Shown: positions 8,539-16,972 of the stretch, piece by piece
Layout of the letters: each line of letters starts with the position of its first letter
How positions within the stretch are numbered: position 1 is the first letter of the stretch
Assembly (NCBI GenBank): GCA_003248655.1
Contig: QFPM01000006.1
Coordinates: forward strand, 1-64,000
DNA from: Microbacterium sp.
GTDB taxonomy: Bacteria > Actinomycetota > Actinomycetes > Actinomycetales > Microbacteriaceae
Length of the DNA stretch: 64,000 bases
Direction: 5' to 3'
Program-made: the position numbers and the translations under genes
The notes under the pieces: generated by a model
Seen by the model: the letters and a program-made list of their open reading frames with translations, nothing else
The model's database searches: none
What the model was told of the DNA's origin: nothing

Positions 8539-10866
8539 CTACTCGATGTGGAGGACGCGGGACCGCCACCATTTGCCGGCTTCACGAGCGGCGCGGTCCA
8601 TGGGGGTACCGAGGGGGTTGTCGGTGACCATGTAGGTCCACGTCGCGGATGGGCGCCGCAGCCCGAGCGTGCTGATGTCCTGGTCGAGTTGGTCGGTCGT
8701 CACGGTCTGGATGATGTCAGCGGCGCGGGTGTAGGCAGTGGTGAAGAAGTCGTGGAACTCGCGAAGAGCGATGCGGTGGAACTCATCGCGGGGATTGACT
8801 CCGGCGAGAGCCCGCAGGTGTATGCCGTCACGAATCTCGCTGAGGTTGGCGAGATGGTCGCACCACTGTTCGTCCAAGCACCAGAGAGTGACCGATCGAA
8901 CCAACTGCGCGACGACTTCTTCGGAGGATGCGGTGGTGAGAGCCTTGATCTTCTCCGGGATCCGGCCGACGATTTCGGCGAGTATGGTGGCGCCGTTGGC
9001 AACGTCAGCGCGGTCTGCGAGCACGGTCGCACGCTGTCGGGCGATGGCGCGGTTGAAGTCCCAGGTGTCGCGGTGCCGGTCGCGGCGGATGCCTTCGGCG
9101 ATGCGCTGCGCCTTGTCCACGATTCGCCCCCGAGCGCGCTGATCGAGGTTCTTCCCGTAGCGGCGGATCTTCCCGAGCAGGTAGTCCGGTGCGTTCGCCT
9201 GCACGAGCTCATCTTGGGTACTAACGAACGTCCTGGTTGCGCCGGGGTCTCCCTGCCTGCCGGAGCGGCCGCGCAGCTGCGCATCGAGACGGCTCGACGG
9301 GTACCGGCCGACCTGCACAATAGCGAGCCCGCCGACCTCGGCGACGCGGTCGTGATCGTGCTCGTCAGAGCCGCCGAGTCGGATGTCGGTGCCACGGCCC
9401 GACATCTGGGTGGAGATCGTGACCGCGCCGAACTCTCCTGCTCCCGCGATCACGGATGCCTCGTGCCGGTCGTTTCGCGCGTTGAGTACTCGTGCATCGA
9501 TGCCCTGCTCGGCGAGAGACGCCGCCAGCTGCTCGGACTGGGTGACGCTCTGCGTTCCGACGAGCACCGGCTGGCCCGCTTGATGGCAGTCGCGGACGGC
9601 CTCGATGACCGCGTCAGTTCTGGTGCGGTCATCGAGGAACACCTCCTGCGGGTGGTCGATCCGCTGGTTCGGCAGTCTCCGCTCGATGCGGCCGACCCGA
9701 AGCGAGTAGAACTCAGCGAGCTCTTCGGCTACCGCGACGATGGTACCGCTCATACCTACCAGGACGGTGTATTCGCGCAACAGGTCCTGGACGGTCAGGG
9801 TGTCCAGGATGACGCCCGGCGACGAGATCGGCAGATGCTCTTTCGCCTCGATCGCGGCGTGGAGCCCGTCCGGCCATCGTTGCTGGTGCGCGAGCCGGCC
9901 GCGGGCTGTGTTGATGAGCTTGATCTCGTCATCGATCACCAGGTAGTCGACGTCGCGTTGCACCAGGACGTGCGCATGCAGCGCGAGGTTGATCCGCGTC
10001 AGGGTATCCGTGTGAGGCGTGTCGTAGAGGTTCACCCCGCCGAGCCGCCGTTCAAGGAGATCGATCCCCGCGTCGGTGAGGGAGACCGTCGCGTGGTCGG
10101 CATCGATGGCGAAGTGAATGCCTTTGTCCAGCGCGGCGACGAGGCGGTCGGCCAGGGCGAAGTCCTCGAACTCGTTCTCTGAGGACCCCGCGAGCACCAA
10201 CGGCGACATGGCCTCGTCGATCATGACCGCATCGGCCTCATCCACGATCGCGACATCGCACACGGGGCTGACCCGCTCCGGCTCCGCCGTTGCGAAGCGA
10301 TCTCGCAGCACGTCGTAACCGACCTCGCTCACCGGCGCGTAGACGACATCACATAGGTAGGCCTCTCGCCGCGATGCGTGCGGTGCGTGCTGGCCTACCC
10401 AGCTGGCCCTGAGCCCGAGCAGATCGAAGAGCGGACCCATCCACTCTGCATCCCGTTGCGCCAGATAGTCGTTGACCGAGAGCACATGAACCCGATGGCC
10501 TGCCGCCGCGAACCCTACTGCGGCAAGGGCTCCGACCAACGTCTTGCCCTCTCCGGTATCCAACTCGACAGCGTGCCCCGTCAAGAGTGCGCAGCACGCG
10601 AGAAGCTGCTGCTCGAAAGGTCGCTGTCCCAGCGAACGCTCCGCCGCAGCGCTCAGTAAGGCCAGAAGCGCCGCGGACGGCCTGGAACCAACATAATCGG
10701 CCGCAACTGCTTTGCTGGCCACCGCGCGCGCGATGGCTGCATCATCGAGATCGGCAGCCCACGAGTACAGGCTGACGGAGTCCCTGACGACACGATCGAA
10801 GCGACGGAAGGACACCGAGCCCGGCGCCCGAACCGCGCGCGCGAGCCACCTTCCCATGGACACCAT
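8539..10866 (-). CDS. secA2: Accessory Sec translocase ATPase SecA2
   Basis: A SecA-family ATPase of about 775 residues. Walker A is LDTGEGKT (about 102-109), the DEAD box is IVDEADAVMIDE, and later motifs include MSGTIVAVAEE, STQMSGRGTDIRLGG and LRGRSGRQGDPG. It is shorter than housekeeping SecA and lacks the C-terminal zinc-binding tail, as SecA2 proteins do. I place the start at ATG 10866 (ATG 10857 is possible). The frame stays open to 11115, but that extension runs antisense through the tniQ remnant and is probably not translated. It likely drives export of a subset of proteins, perhaps the exported cargo at 11902-13421 (inference). A diverged copy lies at 13833-15515. Confidence 0.85.
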   Translation of the reverse strand: MVSMGRWLARAVRAPGSVSFRRFDRVVRDSVSLYSWAADLDDAAIARAVASKAVAADYVGSRPSAALLALLSAAAERSLGQRPFEQQLLACCALLTGHAVELDTGEGKTLVGALAAVGFAAAGHRVHVLSVNDYLAQRDAEWMGPLFDLLGLRASWVGQHAPHASRREAYLCDVVYAPVSEVGYDVLRDRFATAEPERVSPVCDVAIVDEADAVMIDEAMSPLVLAGSSENEFEDFALADRLVAALDKGIHFAIDADHATVSLTDAGIDLLERRLGGVNLYDTPHTDTLTRINLALHAHVLVQRDVDYLVIDDEIKLINTARGRLAHQQRWPDGLHAAIEAKEHLPISSPGVILDTLTVQDLLREYTVLVGMSGTIVAVAEELAEFYSLRVGRIERRLPNQRIDHPQEVFLDDRTRTDAVIEAVRDCHQAGQPVLVGTQSVTQSEQLAASLAEQGIDARVLNARNDRHEASVIAGAGEFGAVTISTQMSGRGTDIRLGGSDEHDHDRVAEVGGLAIVQVGRYPSSRLDAQLRGRSGRQGDPGATRTFVSTQDELVQANAPDYLLGKIRRYGKNLDQRARGRIVDKAQRIAEGIRRDRHRDTWDFNRAIARQRATVLADRADVANGATILAEIVGRIPEKIKALTTASSEEVVAQLVRSVTLWCLDEQWCDHLANLSEIRDGIHLRALAGVNPRDEFHRIALREFHDFFTTAYTRAADIIQTVTTDQLDQDISTLGLRRPSATWTYMVTDNPLGTPMDRAAREAGKWWRSRVLHIE

Positions 10867-10930
10867 CCAAACACGCGCGCCGTTCGCGGAGCTCAATCGA
10901 AGCCCGGCAAACCAGTGAATCAATGGCACG

Positions 10931-11125
10931 AGGAGTGCCCACAACAAACGCCCCGCCGCGCTCGAGAAGGCGCTCATCGCCGCATCGCAACGACACCGCA
11001 CCTGCCTGCTGCGCCACCTCAGCACCGTACGGATCCAGATCCTGCCGTACCAGCCTGGACTTGCCGTTCCGCGGAGTCGCATACTGAATAGGCAGCCACC
11101 ACTTCCGGACCTCACCGACTTCTAG
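10931..11125 (+). pseudogene. tniQ C-terminal remnant
   Basis: In the frame ending at TAG 11123-11125 the translation includes RPAALEKALIAASQRHR and LRHLSTVRIQI. It matches the C-terminus of intact TniQ (RPAMLEKALVASSQRHR; same order through to the last residues). Similarity begins near 10931, after a stop at 10916-10918, so only the last ~60 codons remain and there is no start. It is clearly diverged from the 5480-6544 gene, so it derives from a second related element, not a recent duplication. It abuts the 5' end of secA2, which now occupies the place of the missing tniQ body. Confidence 0.85.
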
Positions 11126-11297
11126 CGATTTCGGATTCTGGGGTGATGGCATCCGGCCGCACATGGTTGCGACTCACAGTCGATCAAGGCCAAGTCGACC
11201 GCCCTGCGAGCGTCGATCCGGGGCCGAGGCCCGTCTGACCTCGGAAGCGTATGGATTTGCTGTTGATTCTCGCTGGTGACCGTGCCAGAGTGCGGCA

Positions 11298-11900
11298 ATG
11301 AGGCATCGTCGTTGGGGCGCAATCGCCGTGATCGTCGGTGGCGCCCTCGAAGTATTCCGAGTCGTTCTCACCCAGTTCGTGTTTCCATCGATCGCCGCAC
11401 CGCGGGTCACGGCAACAGTGGTCGCTCTCGCTCCAACACTCCTCATCGCAGTTGGGCTTCTCGCAGTCGGGCTGTCCTACAACGCGCGTGGGCGCCTCGC
11501 CTTCCTGATCGCGGCGATCTTCGGCTTGCTTCTTGTGGCCGTGAACGCTGCACAGATACTTCTTGCCTCTCCTTTGGGGCCAGCGCCCTCCCAGCTTGCA
11601 ATCGCACTCCATGGTGCGTCGACCGCTGCGGCAGCGGTGATACTCCTGTCAGATCGATCCGTGCTTACCCCTGATCGGTGGTCGTTGACCCTTCCCGCTG
11701 GGTGCATGCTCCTTGTCGTCCTCGGCATGTCCCTCCTGCCCTGGACCGCACTTGCAGTCCTTCCTGCGGTGGGCTACATCTTCGGCGGATATCTCGTTCT
11801 CCGTACGACCCGGGAACTATCAACGTCGCGACGCGCGGGGTTCGCTGAAGCCCCCAGTTCCCGGGACGGTGTCGAGTCTCACCAAACCAAGGGAGGTTGA
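11298..11900 (+). CDS. Polytopic membrane protein of unknown function (cargo)
   Basis: A 200-aa protein with about six hydrophobic segments (near 7-30, 42-62, 68-90, 97-115, 133-150 and 153-170) and a polar C-terminal tail (TSRRAGFAEAPSS and onward). No enzyme motif is visible. It ends one base before the start of the exported I36-like gene, which has its own strong ribosome site, so the two are probably co-transcribed. I see no clear promoter in the 172-bp gap after the tniQ remnant. Confidence 0.6.
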   Translation: MRHRRWGAIAVIVGGALEVFRVVLTQFVFPSIAAPRVTATVVALAPTLLIAVGLLAVGLSYNARGRLAFLIAAIFGLLLVAVNAAQILLASPLGPAPSQLAIALHGASTAAAAVILLSDRSVLTPDRWSLTLPAGCMLLVVLGMSLLPWTALAVLPAVGYIFGGYLVLRTTRELSTSRRAGFAEAPSSRDGVESHQTKGG

Positions 11901-11901
11901 T

Positions 11902-12456
11902 ATGAGAAGTGTGCTCACTCCAAACACAATTCCAAAGCGGCCAGCGCGGGTATCGCTCGATGTTCCTCGCAAGAGGAGTCACGTGTTTACTCGGACGCTT
12001 GCAGCAGCGGTCTTCGGCATGATCGCGGCGTCATCGCTCGTGCCGACGATCGTGAACGCGGCTGGCCACAGCTGCGATTCTGGGGATGCGTGTGTCTTCA
12101 ACAACGCCAGCTTCAACGCCGACCCGCCGGGCGGTTGGGGCGTCACCAATCCGTGGTCTGCGTTCAACAATCGCTATTACAACATGTACAACTGGCCGTC
12201 ACCACACACCTACAACAATCCCGACGTTTGCAATAACACGATGGCCGGATTGTCTGCCTGCAACATCAACGACACCATCAGCGCCGTGAAGAACAGGGAC
12301 CTCACATACAAGCTTCGGCTCTTCAATGATGCTGGATACTCCGGGAACTATCAGACCCTCGGCGCCGGCGTCTGGGTCACCCAAGTGACCTACAACGATC
12401 AGATCACATCATTCTGCTGGAACACAGGCGGCGGAGGCTCAGCATGCGTTTTCTGA
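11902..12456 (+). CDS. Exported peptidase-inhibitor-like protein (I36-type, Cys-rich)
   Basis: A 184-aa protein starting at ATG 11902 behind GGGAGG. A long positively charged N-region (PKRPARVSLDVPRKRSH) precedes a hydrophobic signal segment (about 31-52, ending IVNAA). The mature part has a Cys pair (CDSGDACVF), many Asn/Tyr/Trp residues, further cysteines (DVCNN, SACN, SFCWN, SACVF) and a C-terminal Phe. The pattern recalls the peptidase inhibitor family I36 fold of actinobacterial exported proteins. Its disulfide potential and extended signal peptide make it a plausible client of the DsbA and SecA2 encoded nearby (inference). It overlaps the next gene by 13 bp. Confidence 0.6.
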   Translation: MRSVLTPNTIPKRPARVSLDVPRKRSHVFTRTLAAAVFGMIAASSLVPTIVNAAGHSCDSGDACVFNNASFNADPPGGWGVTNPWSAFNNRYYNMYNWPSPHTYNNPDVCNNTMAGLSACNINDTISAVKNRDLTYKLRLFNDAGYSGNYQTLGAGVWVTQVTYNDQITSFCWNTGGGGSACVF

Positions 12457-13421
12457 GTTCAAGGACGAAGGCGGCCCTCAGCGCGACAGTCGTCGCGAGC
12501 GTGAGCTTCGGTATCACAGCTGCCGTGATTCTCTCCACATCAGCACAGGCCGCGCCCATCAATCCAGCTCCCGAGATGACCGCAACGCCACAACCCGCGT
12601 CGGCGGCTCCGGTCAAAGAACTCACGGTCGGCGAGGTCTATCCAATTGATTCTGCCGATGACATCAGCTTTCCTATCGATGCCTACCGCCCAGCCCCCGA
12701 CGAAGAGAATCGCGTTCTCCTGGCCGAGTACGGAGCCATGACATCGTGCATGGCGCGATACGGATTTACGTTCGACCTACCGGTTTGGACGGTGCCGGCT
12801 GTACATCATGACTACGATCGCCTGTTCGGTGTTCTTGATCTGGCGGAAGCGGCGAGATATGGATATCACCTGCCGGACGAAATCGTTCTTGCCTCAGGTC
12901 AGGCAGACAAATACCCGAAGGGCGAGTCGAACTCAGCCAAACAGGATCCGGTCTTCATGGATGTTGCTCTTGGCGATGGTTCAACAACGACGGTCAAGGG
13001 GAAAAAGGTGCCCGATGGTGGTTGCATGAACGAAGCTCGTACGAGACTGGGCGACGACAACGCCATTCAGACGCTGGTCGAGACTGCCGTGAACTATGGC
13101 CTGTCGCAGTCGGACAGCGATCCTCGCGTCGCCGCTGCTTTTGAATCATGGAGTGAGTGCATGGCAGGCTTCGGCCTCCACTATGCGACACCTCGCGAAG
13201 CGATTAACGATCCGCAGTGGGCGTCCCCAGAAGCATCGGCTGCAGAGATTGAGACCGCAACGTCCGACATCAAGTGCAAGTCTGCGACGGGGCTCACGGG
13301 GTTGAGAGTCGCCGTCGCGTCCGCGTGGCAGGCCGAGTATATCGACTCGCATGCACAGGAGTTCGCCGCGGCGACTCGTAGCTTCGCGGCTCAGTTCGCC
13401 AAGGCGGACTCACTCCTGTAG
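12444..13421 (+). CDS. Exported protein of unknown function (cargo)
   Basis: A 325-aa protein with a clear signal peptide (basic RTKAALS, hydrophobic core, cleavage after SAQA about residue 36), then a Pro/Ala-rich stretch and a soluble domain. Recurrent YGAMTSCMARYGF and WSECMAGFGLHY elements resemble paired Cys-Met helical motifs seen in many uncharacterised actinobacterial exported proteins. The start lies inside the preceding gene (13-bp overlap), indicating translational coupling. A hairpin at 13431-13471 closes the unit. Base composition is much less GC-rich than the right-hand part of the window, consistent with transfer. Confidence 0.6.
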   Translation: MRFLSSRTKAALSATVVASVSFGITAAVILSTSAQAAPINPAPEMTATPQPASAAPVKELTVGEVYPIDSADDISFPIDAYRPAPDEENRVLLAEYGAMTSCMARYGFTFDLPVWTVPAVHHDYDRLFGVLDLAEAARYGYHLPDEIVLASGQADKYPKGESNSAKQDPVFMDVALGDGSTTTVKGKKVPDGGCMNEARTRLGDDNAIQTLVETAVNYGLSQSDSDPRVAAAFESWSECMAGFGLHYATPREAINDPQWASPEASAAEIETATSDIKCKSATGLTGLRVAVASAWQAEYIDSHAQEFAAATRSFAAQFAKADSLL

Positions 13422-13430
13422 TAGAGATCA

Positions 13431-13471
13431 CTGAGTCTGGTCCATGGTCAGCAACCCTGGGCCAGACTCAG
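13431..13471 (+). terminator. Hairpin terminator after exported cargo genes
   Basis: CTGAGTCTGG (13431-13440) pairs perfectly with CCAGACTCAG (13462-13471) just 10 bp after the stop codon. No U-run follows, which is common for actinobacterial terminators. Confidence 0.6.
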
Positions 13472-13610
13472 CCACGGCGTCGGTCGTGGCCCACGCCGAT
13501 GTTCGTATTGCCGTATCGATAGATCACAGGTTCAAAGGCACGGACGCCCCCCAACTCGTGGATCTCGGCTCGGAGATGCCCCGCGAAGTCCGGCAGGTCT
13601 CCGAAACAGA

Positions 13611-13648
13611 ATCAATGGCACAGACGACAACATCACTGTCATCGGACA
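13611..13648 (-). repeat. Transposon right end: two TnsB-type sites
   Basis: Read on the minus strand, the outer site is GTCCGATGACAGTGAT (13647-13632; 14 of 16 bases equal the outer left-end site). The inner site is CGTCTGTGCCATTGAT (13626-13611), identical to the innermost left-end site. Their spacing of 21 bp equals that between the last two left-end sites. The terminal dinucleotide is TG/CA (TGT...ACA), as in Tn7 and Mu relatives. Fewer sites than at the left end gives the usual left/right asymmetry. Confidence 0.8.
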
Positions 13649-13724
13649 CGATGGCGGCGACGACCACCACTGCCGTCGTGATCCAGATCGCGAACCAGTT
13701 GGTCTTGCCAGCTGCAGCAGCCAT
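13649..13724 (-). pseudogene. dsbA-like gene cut by the transposon (N-terminal stub)
   Basis: From ATG 13724 the minus strand encodes MAAAAGKTNWFAIWITTAV and reaches AAIV, closely matching residues 1-25 of the intact DsbA-like protein at 7749-8429. Similarity stops exactly where the transposon sequence TGTCCGATGAC begins. The remaining ~200 codons are not found beyond the left end at 1585 or elsewhere in the window. It lies downstream of the truncated secA2 copy, in the same order as the intact pair. Confidence 0.85.
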
Positions 13725-13832
13725 CGGACTCCCTCTCATCGATCACCCAGTTGTGCAGGCCGCATCCATCCGTGCGCGCGTTCAGCCGGTGCCCAGCGAC
13801 TCCAGGCGATCGTGGAACGAGGATGTGCTGCG

Positions 13833-15515
13833 CTATTCGATCCGGAGGACGCGAGATCGCCACCATTTGCCGGCTTCGCGGGCCGCGCGGTCCATGGGAC
13901 TGCCGAGGGGGTTGTCGGTGACCATGTAGGTCCACGTTGCGGACGGCCGGCGCAGCCCGAGTGCACTGATGTCCTGGCCGAGCTGCTGTGCTGTGACCTC
14001 CTGGATGATCTCGGCCGCGCGGGTGTAGGCGGCGGTGAAGAATCCGTGGAACTCGCGCAGCGCGATGCGGTGGAACTCATCGCGGGGATTGACTCCGGCG
14101 AGAGCCTGAAGGTGGATGCCGTCGCGTATCTCGCTGAGGCGTGCAAGGTGATCGCACCATTGCTCGTCCAGGCACCACAGTGTTACCGACCGCGCCAGCT
14201 GCCGGACGACATCCTCGGAAGACGCGGCGATAAGCGCGTTGACCTTCTCGGGGATCCGGTCCGTGATCGGGGAGGGGACAATGATGGCGGCCCGCGCCTC
14301 CGCGCGGTCGGCGAGGACAGTGAAACGCTGACGGGCGATCGCACGGTTGAAATCCCAGGTGTCGCGATGCCGGTCCCGGCGGATTCCCTCGGCGATCCGC
14401 TGGGCCTTGTCGACGATGCGCCCGCGTGCACGCTGATCGAGGTTCTTCCCGTAGCGACGGATCTTCTCGAGCAGGTAATCAGGCGCATTCGCCTGTACGA
14501 GGTCGTCTTGAGTGCTGACAAGCGTCCTGGTCGAGCCAGGATCTCCCTGCCTTGCGGAACGACCGCGCAGCTGCGCGTCGAGACGGCTCGACGGGTACCG
14601 GCCGACCTGCACGATAGCGAGCCCGCCGACTTTCGCGACTCGGTCGTGATCATACTCGTCGGGTCCACCGAGGCGGATGTCGGTACCGCGGCCCGACATC
14701 TGGGTGGAGATCGTGACCGCGCCGAACTCTCCCGCTCGGGCGATCACGGATGCCTCGTGTCGATCGTTGCGCGCATTGAGTATCTGCGTCGCGACGCCCA
14801 CCTCGGCGAGGGCGGTCGCCAACTCTTCGGACTCGGCGACGCTCTGCGTTCCGACAAGCACCGGCTGTCCCATGCGATGGCAGTCGCGGACTACCTCGAT
14901 GACTGCGTCAGTTCGGGAGCGAGTGTCGAGGAACACCTCCTGTGGTCGGTCGATGCGCAGGCTCGGACGTCTCCGCTCGACGCGGCCGACGCGAAGCGAG
15001 TAGAACTCAGCGAGCTCCTCGGCGACCGCGACGATCGTGCCGCTCATCCCCACCAGAACGTCGTACTCCCGCAGTAGGTCCTGAACGGTGACGGTGTCCA
15101 GAATGACGCCCGGCGACGAGATCGCAAGATGCTCCTTCGCCTCGACCGCAGCATGAAGGCCGTCCGGCCACCGTTGCTGGTGCGCGAGTCGACCACGAGT
15201 CGTATTGATCAGCTTGATCTCACCATCGATGACGAGGTAGTCAACGTTGCGCTGGACCAAGACGTGCGCATGCAGTGCGAGGTTGATCCGCGTCAGAGTC
15301 TCCGTGTGAGTCGCGTCGTAGAGGTTCACGCCGCCGAGGCGTTGTTCGAGGAAATCAAGCCCCGCATCGGTGAGCGACACCGTCGCGAGATCCGCGTCGA
15401 CGGTGAAGTGAGTGTGTTCCGCCAGTGCACCGACGAGGCGATCGGCGAGGGCGAAGTCCTCGAACTCGCTCTCGGACGACCCCGCGAGCACCAACGGCGA
15501 CATCGCTTCATCGAT
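13833..15515 (-). pseudogene. Second secA2 copy, 5'-truncated
   Basis: About 560 codons matching the C-terminal two thirds of the SecA2 at 8539-10866, including MSGTIVAVAEE, STQMSGRGTDIRLGG and LRGRSARQGDPG. Many scattered substitutions show old divergence. The first ~220 residues, with Walker A and part of the DEAD box, are absent: homology stops at IDEAMSPLV near 15515, where ABC permease sequence begins. It cannot encode a working ATPase. Whether the break is biological or an assembly join cannot be told from the sequence. Confidence 0.85.
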
Positions 15516-16972
15516 CGGCGACGATCGCGGTGCGCGAAGAGCTCTACATCCGCGCCGCGCGCGTGTCGGGGCTGCGCGACAGCGTCATCCTGCGCACGCA
15601 CGTGCTCCCGACGGTGCTCGGCACCGTCATCGTCCACCTCGCGCTGTTCGCGACCGCCGCGATCGGGCTCGAGACCGGCCTCGGCTTTCTCGGTGTCGGA
15701 ACGACCCAGGTCACGTGGGGTCAGCTCGTCGCCGAGGCGTCGGCGAACCTCGGGAACCAGCCGTGGCTGCTCGTGCCGAGCGGGTTCATCATCATCACCT
15801 TCATCCTCGCGTTCGGGCTTCTCGGCGACGCGCTGCGCGACGCGACGGCCGAGGGCTACTCGCGCGCCCGGCGCGCCCCCGAGGCGATCACGCGCGTCGC
15901 GACGACGGACGTCGACGCTCCGCTGCCGGTGGCGGACGCGCTCCTCACCGTCACAGGGCTGAGCGTGGAGTTCGAGGATGCCGCGGGCCGCTACCGCCCC
16001 GTCATCGACGGGATCTCGTTCAGCGTCGGCCGCGGCGAGAAGCTGGGCGTGGTCGGCGAGTCGGGCAGCGGCAAGTCGGTCACCGCCGCGGCCGTCGTCG
16101 GTCTGCTGCAGGGCACCGGCCGCGCGACCTCGGGCCGCATGGTCTTCGACGGCACCGAGTACGACCTGACCGCGCCCGAATCGCTCGCGGCGCTCCGTGG
16201 CCGCCGGATCGGCCTCATCGGGCAGAACCCGATCTCTGCACTCGACCCGTCGTTCACCGTGCGCTCGCAGCTCGCCGAGGTCGTGCGGGCCAACACGGCC
16301 CTGCGCGGCGCGGCGGCGGACGCGCGCGTGCGCGAACTGCTCGAGCAGGTGCGCCTGCCCGACCCCGAGCGCGTCGCGCGCAGCTATCCGCACCAGCTCT
16401 CCGGCGGCATGGCGCAGCGCATCGGCATCGCCCTCGCCCTCGCCGGCGACCCCGACCTGATCCTCGCCGACGAGCCGACGACGGCCCTCGATGTGACGGT
16501 GCAGGCCGACATCCTCGACCTGCTCCGTGAACTGGATGCCGCGGTCGTCCTCGTCACGCACGACTGGGGCGTGCTCGCCGACCTCTGCACACGAGCCGTC
16601 GTCATGTACGCCGGCCAGTTCGTCGAAGAGGGCGAGCTCGTCGCGCTCATCGACGACCCCCGGCATCCGTACACGGCGGGGCTGCTGCACTCGAACCCGC
16701 ACTTCGCGGAGGCGTCGCAGATGCTCCCCGCGATCCCGGGGGCCGTGCCGGCGCCGGGTACCTGGCCGCAGGGATGCCGGTTCGCCGCCCGCTGCCCGCT
16801 CGCCGAAGACCGCTGCCGTCGCGGCCCGATCGCGTTCGTGCCGCGGGAAAGCGACGGTCGCACCCGGTGCGTGCGACCGGAGGACGTGCCGAGCCTCGAC
16901 GGCAGGTCGTGGCAGCTCCTCACGGATGAGGTCGAGAGCGCCGCCCGCGCGAAGGAGGTGGCGCTGTCATGA
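15516..16972 (+). CDS. Peptide-type ABC transporter permease-ATPase fusion, 5'-truncated
   Basis: The sequence enters a DppC-type permease in mid-domain (TIAVREELYIRAARVSGLRD, then GLGFLGVGTTQVTWGQL and FIIITFILAFGLLGDALRD). It continues without a stop into a DppD-type ATPase: Walker A GESGSGKS, signature LSGGMAQR, Walker B LILADEP, and the C-terminal oligopeptide domain with CRFAARCPLAEDRC. Fused permease-ATPase proteins occur in actinobacterial oligopeptide/glycoside importers. The N-terminal half of the permease is missing at the junction with the secA2 remnant, so this copy is probably not functional unless translation restarts internally. The next ATPase overlaps by 4 bp. Confidence 0.8.

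Larger units (their letters stand above)
1586..13648 (+). mobile_element. Tn7-like (TnsABC-TniQ) transposon with secA2/dsbA cargo
   Basis: Both ends begin with the same 11 bp, TGTCCGATGAC, in inverted orientation (1586-1596 and 13638-13648). Inside each lie ~20-bp-spaced repeats typical of TnsB binding sites. Between them is an operon for TnsA, TnsB, TnsC and TniQ next to the left end, then about 7 kb of cargo. The right boundary is supported independently: similarity to the intact dsbA gene at 7749-8429 begins exactly at 13649. The left flank 1581-1585 (GGTCT) and right flank 13649-13653 (CGATG) do not match, so no target-site duplication is present. A tniQ remnant inside suggests that the two ends come from two related elements joined by recombination. 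No cas genes or CRISPR array are present. Confidence 0.75.

Noticed and set aside
10867..11115. Longer N-terminus for secA2 (start at 11115)
   Set aside because: This part is the antisense of the tniQ remnant and does not look like a SecA N-terminus; starts at 10866 or 10857 fit better.
13444..13929. Plus-strand open frame of 161 codons across the right end
   Set aside because: It runs antisense through the dsbA stub and the secA2 copy and over the transposon end; no ribosome site and no protein-like pattern.
1..15515. CRISPR array or Cas12k/Cascade partner for the Tn7-like element
   Set aside because: No regularly spaced repeats beyond the end sites and no cas-like protein was seen in the cargo.
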